From NCBI GenBank assembly GCA_015143295.1, contig JABCRI010000989.1, forward strand, positions 1 to 64,000: a stretch of 64,000 bases of DNA. The letters run 5' to 3'. Each line of letters opens with the position of its first letter. The stretch's first letter is position 1. Position numbers and translations under genes: made by a program. Below are positions 54,489 through 64,000 of this stretch, in pieces. This DNA is from Tetracentron sinense (lineage: Eukaryota > Streptophyta > Magnoliopsida > Trochodendrales > Trochodendraceae). The notes beneath the pieces were generated by a model that had not been told where the DNA came from, made no database searches, and saw only the letters and a program-made list of their open reading frames with translations.

Positions 54489-56960
54489 TTTTTTTTTATT
54501 AGGTAAGAGCAAATATAATATATGAGAGAGAGGACAATCTACATCTCAAAGTTCAATAAAACCGAGAGAGCCAAAAACAAGAAAAGAGCATAAATGAGAA
54601 ACGAAATTGGAAACCAAATGTTATGGTGCATGGATAGACCCCCATGGATTTGCCCCATCACCCCTTACTCCAGGACTAAGGATAGAGCCCAAGCCTAAAT
54701 CCGGGGGATGGAGAGAGATGTATCCTCGAACACCCTCCTATTCCTCTCCTTCCAAAGAGCCCACAAAATCGTCTCTGGAAGAAAATGCCACAAAACACCC
54801 ATTGAAGAGCAAAATGACACTGAGTGCCAGCAAGATAAGAACCTCCAGAAGGATCTGGAAAAGATCCATGAGATGTAAAAGAGAGATAGGAAATAAAACC
54901 AAACCTCTCTCACCACTAGGCAATGCAGTAATAGGTGATCCACAGTCTCCTCTGCTAGAAGTCACATAAAACTTTTTTTAGCCAGATACCACCCTCTATG
55001 AATAAGGTGATCGCAAGTTAGGATTTTATCTAGAAGTGTTGTCCATAAGAAAAATGATACCTTAGAAGGAACCACACAGTCTGGTGAGGAAAACCCGAAA
55101 AGGTAATAAGGGCTAGGATTGTAAGGTGTGCAAGAAAGACCTCATTGACAACCGCCCCTTGTTTTCCGATGACGAAACCCGACTATCCCTTCCGAGAGAC
55201 GTAGGGGAAACCTGCTGAATGAGGGAGAGCAACCTCAGAAGGTCTAGAATCTCGTAGTCAAATAAGTTATGCCTCAAATTGGGTGCCCAAACCGATGAAC
55301 AATCCTGCCAATCTAATACTCTGCTATCAAAGCCTCTCGATTTGATGCTAGAAGAAACACGTTACCAAACATATGCCTAAGAGGGCTAGGACCTTCTCGT
55401 TACCCAACATGAACTGTGTATGTTTAGAGAATTCAGCCCACCCTTGAAGCAAGGGACTTCCACACGCCAACCCCTATGGGCCCCAAGCAAATAAAATCAT
55501 CGAAACCAATACAAAACAGGCGATAGGTATAGGTATCGGTAATCTTCTACACGATATTTATATTGATACGAAATAGGCGATATGTATCGTTTATTAGTTA
55601 TTCATGTTTTAATTCATTGTGTAATTGTAATTTTGTTTGCTATTTTTTTAGTCGCTTCCCATGACTTTATATTTGGTTCTTATAACTCATTTGATATTTT
55701 TTTAATTTTTTCTTAAAAAATAAAATTTTATATGTATGTACCGAAACCGATACGTATAGGTTTCGGTGGTACCGATACATCCCCCAAAACCATATTTCTA
55801 ATCTTTGATGGGACCACGCCAAAGCTTAGGACACCACCTATTACCCTCCCCGTGCCTAGCCACTACCACTGCTCTCCACAGACTATCCACCTCCTCACCA
55901 TAGTGCCAAAGCCACTTACCAAGGAGGGATTTATTCAGCCTGGAGAGGGGATGAATATTAAGGCCACCCCCACACTTGGACTAAGAGATGGTTTTCCAAT
56001 CCACCAGATGATACTTTCTAGTCACTACTTTCTCATTCCAAAGGAAGTCCTTTTGAATTTTCTCAAAGGTGGAAGCAATAGATACTGGGATCTTATGTAG
56101 GGACAAGAAGTATGTCAGGAGACTACCCAAAGTACTTTTGATAAACGTAAGTTTCCCACCTTTAGATAGGAATCTAAATTTCAACCCTAGAGACGCTTGG
56201 AGAAACGATCGATTACCAGGCTCCAAACAGATTTGGCTTGGAATAGGAACCCAGGGGAAGGCCCAGGTACGAAGTTGGGAAGGAACCTAATCTACACCCT
56301 AGGCAAACTGTCAATTCCCCAAGATGTGGTACCTCACCCACACCGAACATAGCACTTTTGCCAAAGTTAATCTTCAGGCCAGACACTGTTCAAAACAACA
56401 GAATAGGCATCTAACAAGAGCCAACCTATAGGAGGCTTCACAAAACATAAGGGTGTCGTCTGCAAATTGGAGGTGGGAGATATGGAGGCTCCCACGACCA
56501 ATATGGAATCCTTCCCAGACTACGGGCAAGGCTCTCTAGATAATCTTACGCAATGCCTCAAAGACAACAATAAACAAAAGCGGGGATAAAGGATTCCCTT
56601 GATGAAGACCCCGAGAACTCCTAAAGTATCCATGAGGGGAACCATTGATGAGCACGGAAAACCTAACTGAGCCGAAGCATGCTCTCATCAAGGCCCACCA
56701 TTAAGGCCAAACCCATCCTCCCGAGCACATATTCCAAGAAGCCTCAATTGACATCGTCATAGGCCTTATCCATATCAATCTTGCAAAGGATGCCTGGCTC
56801 ACACTTCCTCAAACAGTCCTCTAGACATTCATTAGCAATAAGAGGACCATCCAGGATCTGCCTACCTCCCACAAAGGCACATTGAAAAGGGGAGATGATC
56901 TCATTCATAACCATTTTCCGGCAGAGTTCTAGGACCTTGGCAAGGATTTTGTACACTCCC
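54489..56960 (-). mobile_element. L1-type LINE, 5' truncated, inside the hAT-like element
   Basis: On the minus strand, 56956-56744 reads FQCAFVGGRQILDGPLIANE and CKIDMDKAYDDVN, part of a LINE RT. The region near 56226-55981 has FLSKGGKLTFIKSTLGSLLT and IQKDFLWN, the RT C-terminal part, and 54965-54695 has HLLLHC and ALWKERNRR..FED, a zf-RVT domain. A short T-run at 54489-54497 on the plus strand is its poly(A) tail. The endonuclease part is missing and stops are frequent. Confidence 0.87.
55484..55807. mobile_element. Small insertion in the LINE, 8-bp TSD
   Basis: Flanks are atgggccc (55476-55483) and atgggacc (55808-55815), matching at seven of eight bases. The 324-bp insert contains inverted-looking 'cgaaaccaatac' and 'ggtttcggtggtaccg' blocks and has no coding sequence. 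The LINE frames resume on the other side. Confidence 0.6.
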
Positions 56961-57166
56961 TACTAATTGTTAAATTATAAACTAAGATATTTTATATATT
57001 AGAGATTTATTCGGGACTTTTTCAAAAAGTTGTGAATAATTCATATTTAATTCGTAAAATTCATGATTTCATGAATAATTTGGGAATTAATCGTTCGGCA
57101 CAAAAAGTCACGTATTATTCGGAAATTTTTGAAAAAATTGGAGAACTTTGTTACTATGGTTAGAAG

Positions 57167-58104
57167 AAGGCCTCTGCCACTAACTTGAGTGACCAAAGTT
57201 AATAGAAAGCAACACTTGCTAGACGGAATATCAACTCTTTTAGCCTCATTGACAGTTCGACATAGGCCTCAGGCCCTCAACCATAGCTTTTCTGTAATTT
57301 TCTGGGTTCATCTTCTAGAAAGCCAAACTGATTTGTAATATTAAGCACCGGTTCAGAAATTTAAAAAGATTCAGCCATAAAACTGAACTTTAACAACCTC
57401 CACGCATTTTTTTGTCTCCAAAACACTGGTTTGAGTCTACAAAATGCACTGGCATGTCTGTTTGCAATATACATTGGACTTGTACGTTAAAAGTTAAAAC
57501 AGTGACTAATGTTTGATTCAGACCAACTAAAAGTAAGAACATCATATTTATAAAACTGTATCTAGAACACCAAAAATTTCAACAAAATTGTGTGATCATG
57601 CTTGCATAGACAGAAGCAAGACACAATTCTGGGTTGTTGGACAAGGCAACTTCAAGAGACTGAATATGTTGATAAAATGCAATAAACATGCATACCATAA
57701 TTACAAACAATTATTTGAAAAAAATAAAAACAAGAGAATAATAACAAAAATTAAATATTATAAAAATTTAAGGCATGCACCTCATGTGAGTCTCACTATT
57801 TAAGATTTTGGTTAATGTAGGTGGCACATGCCTTCCGCATAAAACGAGCCTCAAGGCATGAGGCATCACCTCATGTGAGTCTCACTATTTAAGGTTTAAA
57901 GCTTCTGGGATTTAAGTCTTAAGGTTGAGACTTGAGCTTTTTTTCTGGTGCCAACTCGAGGCATGAGCTTCACATACATTTTAGAAAACTACTTAGTCCC
58001 ATCTTTTACAGTGTTATCATCCCGTTTCTCACTTGCTCTTACAAACATGAGAATCCGAGGATGCATCTTAATTGCACACCCAGCACTAATAAACTTCTTG
58101 TCAA
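57167..58104. other. Intergenic with a short duplication
   Basis: The words 'cacctcatgtgagtctcact' followed by 'atttaag' occur at about 57778 and 57867. Otherwise no gene or repeat was recognised. Confidence 0.5.
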
Positions 58105-59690
58105 TGGTTTCAAACCAACAGGCAATTCTTAAAATCCCATTTAGTACGAGGGGTGGTTCGGATCAGCTCATTTGGCATTTCCATAAATCGGGGTTTTTTT
58201 TAGTGAAATCGGCCTATCATGCTCTCTATTCTGATTCCCAAGCTCACTCTAGTATGTCAGGACCTTCTACCCCAGTAGTTAATACTAAGGTATGGAAATT
58301 TCTTTGGAAGCTCCCAATCCCACCAAAACAATAATTGTTGATATGGTGTGGTTGTTTAGACATCCTACCAGTGGCTGCAAATCTAGTTAAAAGGAGAGTT
58401 CCTGTGGATCCTGTGTGCCCTCTTTGCAGTGTTGAAACTGAATCTGTCACTCATCTTTTTCTTCTTTGCCCATATGCCTGAGCCATATGACTGGGTTTAT
58501 CTTTCCAATGGCAAGATGATTCGGAGTACATGATGGATTTCTCTAAATGGTGGGAGTACTATTCCATGGCACCTATGTTTAGTTCCAAAAATTTTAATTT
58601 GTGTGAGGTTGGCCACGGCAGTACGAACTATCTGGTTTGCTCGTAACAATCTGGTTTTTAATCGGCAAAAACTTGACCCCAGAAGCATGGTGGATTGGGC
58701 TTTGCGACTAACAACCGAGATTCTTCACCAGAAGCCATAGCGCCCAACTATAGGAGTAAATCCCTCTGATCTAACCAAGCTTAAGGGATCTGTTCAATGG
58801 CACAGGCCAGACATTGGTTTTCTCAAGGTGAATTGTGATGGAGCGGCAGGGGTTGGAATTGTGGTCAGTAATCACCATGGAAGGGTGGTTCTTCAAGTTT
58901 CCAAGATACTTTAGTCGAGCTCCCCTCTAATGTCCAAAGCTTTTGCTCTTCGGGAGAGTTTGGGGTTGGTTCTTCGGCACGGGTGGAAGCATAGTATCAT
59001 TGAAAGAGACCCTCAGCCAAGTCGTGAAGCGAAAACGATAAGCGAAGCAAAAGCAAGAAGCGGGAAGCGAAGCTCAAAAATCCTTAGGAAACGGGAAGCG
59101 AGAAATAGATATAGATGCATCATTCTCATTATGTTAGGATGACCAATCATACTTTAAATTTTATTTTATATGAGATATTTGTGGAGAAGTAGGTGTCATA
59201 GAGTCTTAGGTTTCAATTCAACGATACTTGCCTAGGATATATATGTCGTAGGCTTTAGACTCAGGTCTATCTCATTACTTCCTAAATGGCAAATTCATAA
59301 CCCTCTTGACCACTAAATGAGAAGTGAGTGGAAGCGAGTCTGGGAAACGAGCTTCCCACCTTGTACATAGCTTCCCAGCAACTATGCTCTCAGCTATTAG
59401 TCACGACTTTAAACGACGGGTCCTCCTCTTTGGTTCAAGAGGTCCGTCCAGTTTTTGAGGATATTTCCTCAATGTTACACCTGCTCCCCTTTGTGACAGT
59501 AGTGTTCATTCGTCGACACGCGAATCGTGAAGCTCAGCATCAAGCTCAACAAGCTGTTAGACGTTTCCGCTCCTTGGGTCAGCCACTGATTTCTTCTTGG
59601 TTCCCAGAGAAGCCAGACTTTTCTGTTTAATCCGAGGATTCCGGAGGTGGAAGAGGGTCCCAATCTCACTCACCCCTCTCCATAGTTGTT
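58105..59690 (+). pseudogene. LINE 3' part with zf-RVT and RNase H domains, split by an insertion
   Basis: The plus-strand frames read GGSDQLIWHFHKSGFFLVKS and KFLWKLPIPPK, then CPLCSVETESVTHLFLLCPYA, a zf-RVT domain. An RNase H domain follows with VNCDGAAG, ALRESLGLVL and, after an insertion at 59018-59394, QLLVTTLNDGS and VVFIRRHANREAQHQAQQAV. Removing the insert and one target copy rejoins E-R-D-P-Q-L-L-V in frame. It is truncated at the 5' side and carries stops. Confidence 0.85.
59018..59388. mobile_element. Dispersed repeat inserted in the LINE RNase H domain
   Basis: The target copies are ctcagc at 59012-59017 and 59389-59394 (ccctcagc and ctctcagc, 7 of 8). The insert shares its blocks with 28850-29235 and has similar ends (catagttg-like on the reverse strand), so it is probably a hAT-like non-autonomous element. 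Confidence 0.75.
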
Positions 59691-60121
59691 TGTTCTTGGT
59701 TTCTGTTATTTAGATTTCCACCTACCCAAAATATATATATATATATATCTAATTGCCAAAAAATTACTTGGTGCTCTAGAGATGGCAAAAGCCATTAATA
59801 TACCATGGTATTCCTGCAATGTCTATAAGGTACACTCAATGTTCAAAGACTAAACCAGAGAACAACCAGATGTCAACCATTTATGGAAACTTGATGTCAT
59901 ATAATTCAAAATTTATTAAAAGGGTAGAGCTCTGAATCACATTTTCTTGAACAGGCAACCTCATTGATGCAATGCAGTACGCTCAACCCTAACTGAGCTA
60001 TGGGCTCAAACCCAACTTAATTATGGCATTAATCTCCTAATCTTTACAATTAATAATCAGTATTATGAGGTCTAAAAGCAAGAAAAGGTAAATTTCTAGA
60101 GCCATTGGATCAAAACCAGGC
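59691..60121. other. Intergenic, nothing firm
   Basis: The LINE 3' UTR ends near an (at)n run at 59730-59750. The rest is unique sequence without a gene. Confidence 0.4.
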
Positions 60122-61352
60122 TGTAAGGGATAAAATTCGTAAAAAGGAGTAAAAAGAAGGGTAAAATATGAATTTCTCATGCTAAGAAATTCTAACAATT
60201 TAGCCGACATAAGCCCACTTGGGCTATGTGCTGGCTCTCTTGAGTGTTGTCTGACAGGTGACCTCATCACGACTACACAAGTCATGATGACTCCAAATGC
60301 CTATAAATAAGCAAGAATCACCAGAAAGAAGAGAAGGATGGTGCGGAAGGCAAGAGAGGAAATAAAGGGCAGAAGAAGAAGAGGAAGAAGGAGATCTGAG
60401 AAGCTTGAGTCATTCACACCCCTACCCCGAAGGGCTATGCAGGCGGCCACTCACCTGATTCTCTCATTTTCCTTTGGTGTTATCCGGCTACTTGATGCTC
60501 TTTATGGCTTCACAATCTATTATGGTCACCGGATTCTCTCAAATAGGCCATGAATAGTGCCAAATCCGTTATCGCGTTGTCTGCTGTGAATAGTGCCGAA
60601 TCCGTTGTCGCGTTGTCTATTATGAATAGTGCTGGGCTCGTTGTCCGTTATGAGTTAAACAAGGTACCCGTTGTCTGATGCACAACGTATACACTGTTTG
60701 TGCCTTGTCCGAGCTGCGTTGTCAGAGCTACGTTGTCTGTGCCTTGTCCGAACTGCGTTGTCAGAGCTACGCTGTTTGTGCCTTATCCGAGCTGCGTTGT
60801 CAGAGCTACGCTGTTTGTGCCTTATCCAAGCTGCGTTGTCAGAGCTACGTTGTCTGTGCCTTGTTCGAGCTGCGTTGTCAGAGCTACGCTATCTGTGCCT
60901 TGTCCGAGCTGCGTTGTCAGAGCTACGCTGTTTGTGCCTTGTCCGAGCTGCGTTGTCAGAGCTACGCTGTTTGTGTCTTATCCGAGCTGCGTTGTCAAAG
61001 CTACGTTGTTTGTGCCTTGTCCGAGCTGCGTTGTCAGAGCTACGTTGTATGTGCCTTATCCGAGCTATGTTGTCTGAGCCATATTCTTTGTGCCTCCTAA
61101 GTTACAATCTCTAGAGCATAACACCAGAGCTCGTCCTCAAGCACATATACCTAGTGACCTCACGATAAGTATCTCTATACTATTATGTTCATATGTTCAT
61201 GTGCTTGTGCTTTATACTGACTTTATCATCGGAGCTTATTTCAGGGTGCACACCCGCCCCCTCAGACTCAGTCACAGGTGGAGTTTTGCTAACATTCCTC
61301 TACCAACTAAGCAGCTATAGACGTGTGGCATGTACGGGATTTTTCCCTTTCA
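60122..61352 (+). repeat. 5' LTR (1231 bp)
   Basis: It begins tgtaagggataaaa and ends tttttccctttca. A TATA box (tataaat, 60302-60308) lies just after an inverted repeat of catcacgact / agtcatgatg. A 39-bp repeat array occupies 60700-61075 with about nine full units. Confidence 0.95.
60700..61075 (+). repeat. 39-bp tandem repeats in the 5' LTR
   Basis: The unit 'gccttatccgagctgcgttg' + 'tcagagctacgctgtttgt' recurs every 39 bp. As 39 is a multiple of three, all three plus frames stay open (up to 147 codons), giving Leu/Cys/Arg-rich repetitive peptides that are not genes. Confidence 0.95.
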
Positions 61353-62461
61353 AAATGGCGCCGTCTGTGGGAAAGAGGCAAAGGAGCTTAAACAATCGCA
61401 AATGACGAACACCTTCTACGTCTGAATGGGGCTTTCACTGCATGGCAACAATCAAGAGGTAATTATCGAGTGCATTCTCATCCTCAAGTGTTTTATCAAT
61501 TGAACTGTCCAGTGCATGCTCTAGTGAATTTTCAATATCAAGTGAATTTCGAAGTGAATTATCAAGTGAAAGATCAAGAGAAACGACCAGTGCCATATCA
61601 AGTAAAAAACATCGTGAATGCAATGTCAAATGATGTCTTATCTGATATGTCTGAATACGGTGATGGGACACTTGTAGCTTCTTAATGACATGTCATCCGA
61701 GCAAAGTGTCTTACCACACGGTTCAACACATATCTAAGCATGATGCTCACTATGGGACCTCTGTGACTCAGTCAGATGCATTACCCGTTAAGCGACCAAT
61801 TAACTTATTTTTATGCAATGTCATCTGAGCATGGTGTCATGATGCCCCGTTACGAGTCATTTGCGTGAGATATCATTTGTCTATATTTATGATGGTTTTT
61901 ACTGCAAACTCATCCGTGTGTTTATCAAGTGAATCCTTGTGTTCATGCAGCTTCAAGTGTTCATGCCCCTTCCCGTGCTCAAAGTACCTAATGACTTCAT
62001 TTTTCTTGGTGTTGTGATACATGTACATTCCCGTGCTCTCTGAACATGCTCTGAGGCACTATGCACGAGAAGCAATTGCTCTGACCTGACTAGGGGCTGA
62101 TACAAGCTCGTCTTCGCTGGTACAAGCTCGTCCTCGTTGATGAAAGTTCCTCTTTGTTGTTCGCAAGCTCGGCCTCATTGTCAATGATTTGCTCTAACTC
62201 CTCGGCGAGCTCTGCCTCCACAACATCAGTCTTCATGCGAAAGCACAACGTATCAGTGAGAACGAAGCATCTACAACGGAAGAGAGCGGAGAGCGGAACA
62301 CAATCAGTGTCTGCGGACCAGGTAGATCCATGTTCCTTTTCACGCTCTAAGCAAGTTACTTGTTTGTTTGTGCAACATGTAGGATATCATTTTTGAGAAT
62401 TTTACCCATGAAGTATTCTCGGCACCTCGAACGGAGTCCAAGGCACCAAGAAGGGGCTAAG
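61353..62461 (+). other. Internal region without coding capacity
   Basis: The first part (61470-61600) has short 'atcaagtgaatt' repeats; later parts have 'caagctcgtcctcg' repeats (62105-62165). The largest frames, about 75-80 codons on both strands, reflect these repeats and show no domain. It ends with the PPT-like aagaaggggctaag at 62448-62461. Confidence 0.85.
61356..61372 (+). other. Primer-binding site
   Basis: TGGCGCCGTCTGTGGGA lies three bases after the 5' LTR end. This type of PBS is widespread in plant Ty3/gypsy elements. Confidence 0.88.
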
Positions 62462-63654
62462 TGTAAGGGATAAAATTCGTAAAAATGAGTAAAAAGAAGG
62501 GGTAAAATAGGAATTTCTCATGCTAACAAATTCTAACAATTTAGCCGACATAAGCCCACTTGGCCTATGTGCTGGCTCTCTTGAGTGTTGTCTGACAGGT
62601 GACCTCATCATGACTACACAAGTCATGATGACTCCAAATGCCTATAAATAAGCAAGAATCACCAGAAAGAAGAGAAGGATGGTGCGGAAGGCAAGAGAGG
62701 AAATAAAGGCCAGAAGAAGAAGAGGAAGAAGGAGATCTGAGAAGCTTGAGTCATTCACACCCCTACCCCGAAGGGCTATGCAGGCGGCCACTCACCTGAT
62801 TCTCTCATTTTCCTTTGGTGTTATCCGGCTACTTGATGCTCTTTATGGCTTCACAATCTATTATGGTCACCAGATTCTCTCAAATAGGCCATGAATAGTG
62901 CCGAATCCGTTATCGCGTTGTCTGCTGTGAATAGTGCCGAATCCGTTGTCGCGTTGTCTGTTATGAATAGTGCTGAGCTCGTTATCCGTTGTGAGTTGAA
63001 CAAGGTACCCGTTGTCTGATGCACAACGTATACGCTGTTTGTGCCTTATCCGAGCTGCGTTGTCAGAGCTACGTTGTCTGTGCCTTGTCCGAACTGCGTT
63101 GTCAGAGCTACGCTGTTTGTGCCTTATCCGAGCTGCGTTGTCAGAGCTACGCTGTTTGTGCCTTATCCGAGCTGCGTTGTCAGAGTTACGTTGTCTGTGC
63201 CTTGTTCGAGCTGCGTTGTCAGAGCTACACTGTTTGTGCCTTGTCCGAGCTGCGTTGTCAGAGCTACGCTGTTTGTGCCTTATCCGAGCTGCATTGTCAG
63301 AGCTACGTTGTCTGTGCCTTGTCCGAGCTGCGTTGTCAGAGCTACGTTGTATGTGCCTTATCTGAGCTATGTTGTCTGAGCCATATTCTTTGTGCCTCCT
63401 GAGTTAAAATCTCTAGAGCATAACACCAGAGCTCGTCCTCAAGCGCATATACCTAGTGACCTCACGATAAGTATCTCTATACTATTATGTTCATATGTTC
63501 ATGTGCTTGTGCTTTATACTGACTTTATCATCGGAGCTTATTTCAGGGTGCACACCCGCCCCCTCAGACTCAGTCACGGGTGGAGTTTTGCTAACATTCT
63601 TCTACCAACTAAGCAGCTATAGACGTGTGGCGTGTACGGGATTTTTCCCTTTCA
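62462..63654 (+). repeat. 3' LTR (1193 bp)
   Basis: It is nearly identical to the 5' LTR but has one fewer 39-bp unit (array at 63041-63380), which explains almost all of the 38-bp length difference. The inverted repeat CATCATGACT/AGTCATGATG and TATA (62643-62650) are intact. Confidence 0.95.
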
Positions 63655-63659
63655 CAGGC

Positions 63660-64000
63660 CATATACAAAATAACTAACTCAAATTTAAATCCAAGGTTTT
63701 GAAAAGAGGCACAGAAGCCATGAAATTTCCAAAAAGAAGAGAGAAACTACTTGCAAGCAAAATCAAATGTTGGATACCGAAATTACAGGTTTGAAGCAAA
63801 CTTTCGATAGAGATTGAGAAGAATCAGAGCTAAAAATCTGACCTTTAATGAGAAGAACATAGAGTTTGAGCGGAGGGAGAGGCCTTTTAAAAGCTCGGTT
63901 TGATATAGATAATTAACTTACTAAAATATTTAAACATATTTATTTAAATTCTAAAATTAAGAGTCTTTATATTTATTATATACAGTACTAGTAAAGATTA
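63660..64000. other. A/T-rich intergenic
   Basis: Nothing was recognised. Confidence 0.4.

Larger units (their letters stand above)
54211..57158. mobile_element. hAT-like element with perfect 8-bp TSD, carrying a nested LINE
   Basis: Perfect 14-bp terminal inverted repeats CATAGTAACAAAGT and ACTTTGTTACTATG are flanked by gttagaag at 54203-54210 and 57159-57166. The element's own sequence is only about 54211-54487 and 56965-57158, with no transposase, so it is a roughly 0.45 kb non-autonomous element. The rest is a LINE inserted later. Confidence 0.88.
60122..63654 (+). mobile_element. Young non-autonomous gypsy-type LTR element, 3.5 kb, TSD caggc
   Basis: A perfect 5-bp TSD caggc lies at 60117-60121 and 63655-63659. 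LTRs of 1231 and 1193 bp flank a 1.1 kb internal region with a PBS and a PPT but no gag or pol. In a 216-bp LTR stretch (60338-60553 against 62679-62894) I count two differences, so insertion was recent. It would need proteins from a related autonomous element. The same LTR occurs alone at 40568-41695. Confidence 0.95.

Noticed and set aside
54607..54969. Plus-strand 120-codon ORF
   Set aside because: It is the antisense of the LINE zf-RVT region, which has recognisable residues on the minus strand.
60338..60553. 71-codon basic ORF found in all three copies of the young LTR (also 62679-62894 and 41478-41263)
   Set aside because: It is the first ATG after the TATA box, but between the solo LTR and 60338 five of the six differences change the amino acid. 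This is what neutral drift gives.
60671..61114. Cysteine-rich repeat proteins of 125-147 codons, also at 63012-63402
   Set aside because: All three plus frames are open because the repeat is 39 bp. There is no frame preference and no signal peptide.

Overview
This window is nuclear DNA of a flowering plant. The signs are an intronless RING-H2 gene, a group S-type bZIP gene with a TATA box, many MITEs, L1-type LINEs, tRNA-derived SINEs, a Ty1/copia element primed by initiator tRNA-Met, and Tat/Ogre-type Ty3/gypsy elements with an extra DUF7745-like ORF ahead of gag. The species cannot be named from the sequence. Only two genes look functional: a RING-H2 ubiquitin ligase (26473-27861, +) and a bZIP factor (50564-51154, +). 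The rest is mostly transposons, many nested and datable by target-site duplications (TSDs).

Region 1-25350 is a stack of Tat/Ogre-like elements on the minus strand. Element A (1-12964) has a 3.0 kb LTR, a PBS, a duplicated leader, DUF7745-like ORF1, a coiled-coil ORF, gag and decayed protease, RT, RNase H and integrase; its 3' end lies off the window. A is inserted in a 123-bp tandem repeat of element B (12965-20136), which keeps ORF1, a coiled coil and gag remnants but no pol. B shares its 3.3 kb LTR (20137-23454) with a third unit reduced to a PPT, a 3' UTR with the same 123-bp array (23455-24416) and part of an LTR (24417-25350). This is an LTR-internal-LTR-internal multimer.

Region 25351-38440 holds MITEs, the RING gene, and intergenic DNA with SINEs, foldback MITEs, local duplications and a LINE 3' end. 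Several foldback elements carry a G-box (CACGTG) and MYB-like motifs; one remnant lies just upstream of the RING gene.

Region 38446-44599 is a complete but dead Ty1/copia element with a perfect TSD (tacaa). A Tourist-like MITE sits in its 5' LTR, and a gypsy solo LTR (TSD atcgt) splits its integrase. Region 44911-50266 contains more MITEs, SINEs and a probable organellar group II intron fragment with a recognisable domain V. The bZIP gene follows, with a 520-bp MITE about 165 bp upstream of its TATA box.

Region 51155-64000 holds short tandem duplications, a hAT-like element with a perfect 8-bp TSD carrying a nested LINE that itself carries an insertion, a second LINE split by a small repeat, and a young 3.5 kb non-autonomous LTR element (60122-63654, TSD caggc) whose LTR is the same family as the solo LTR in the copia element.
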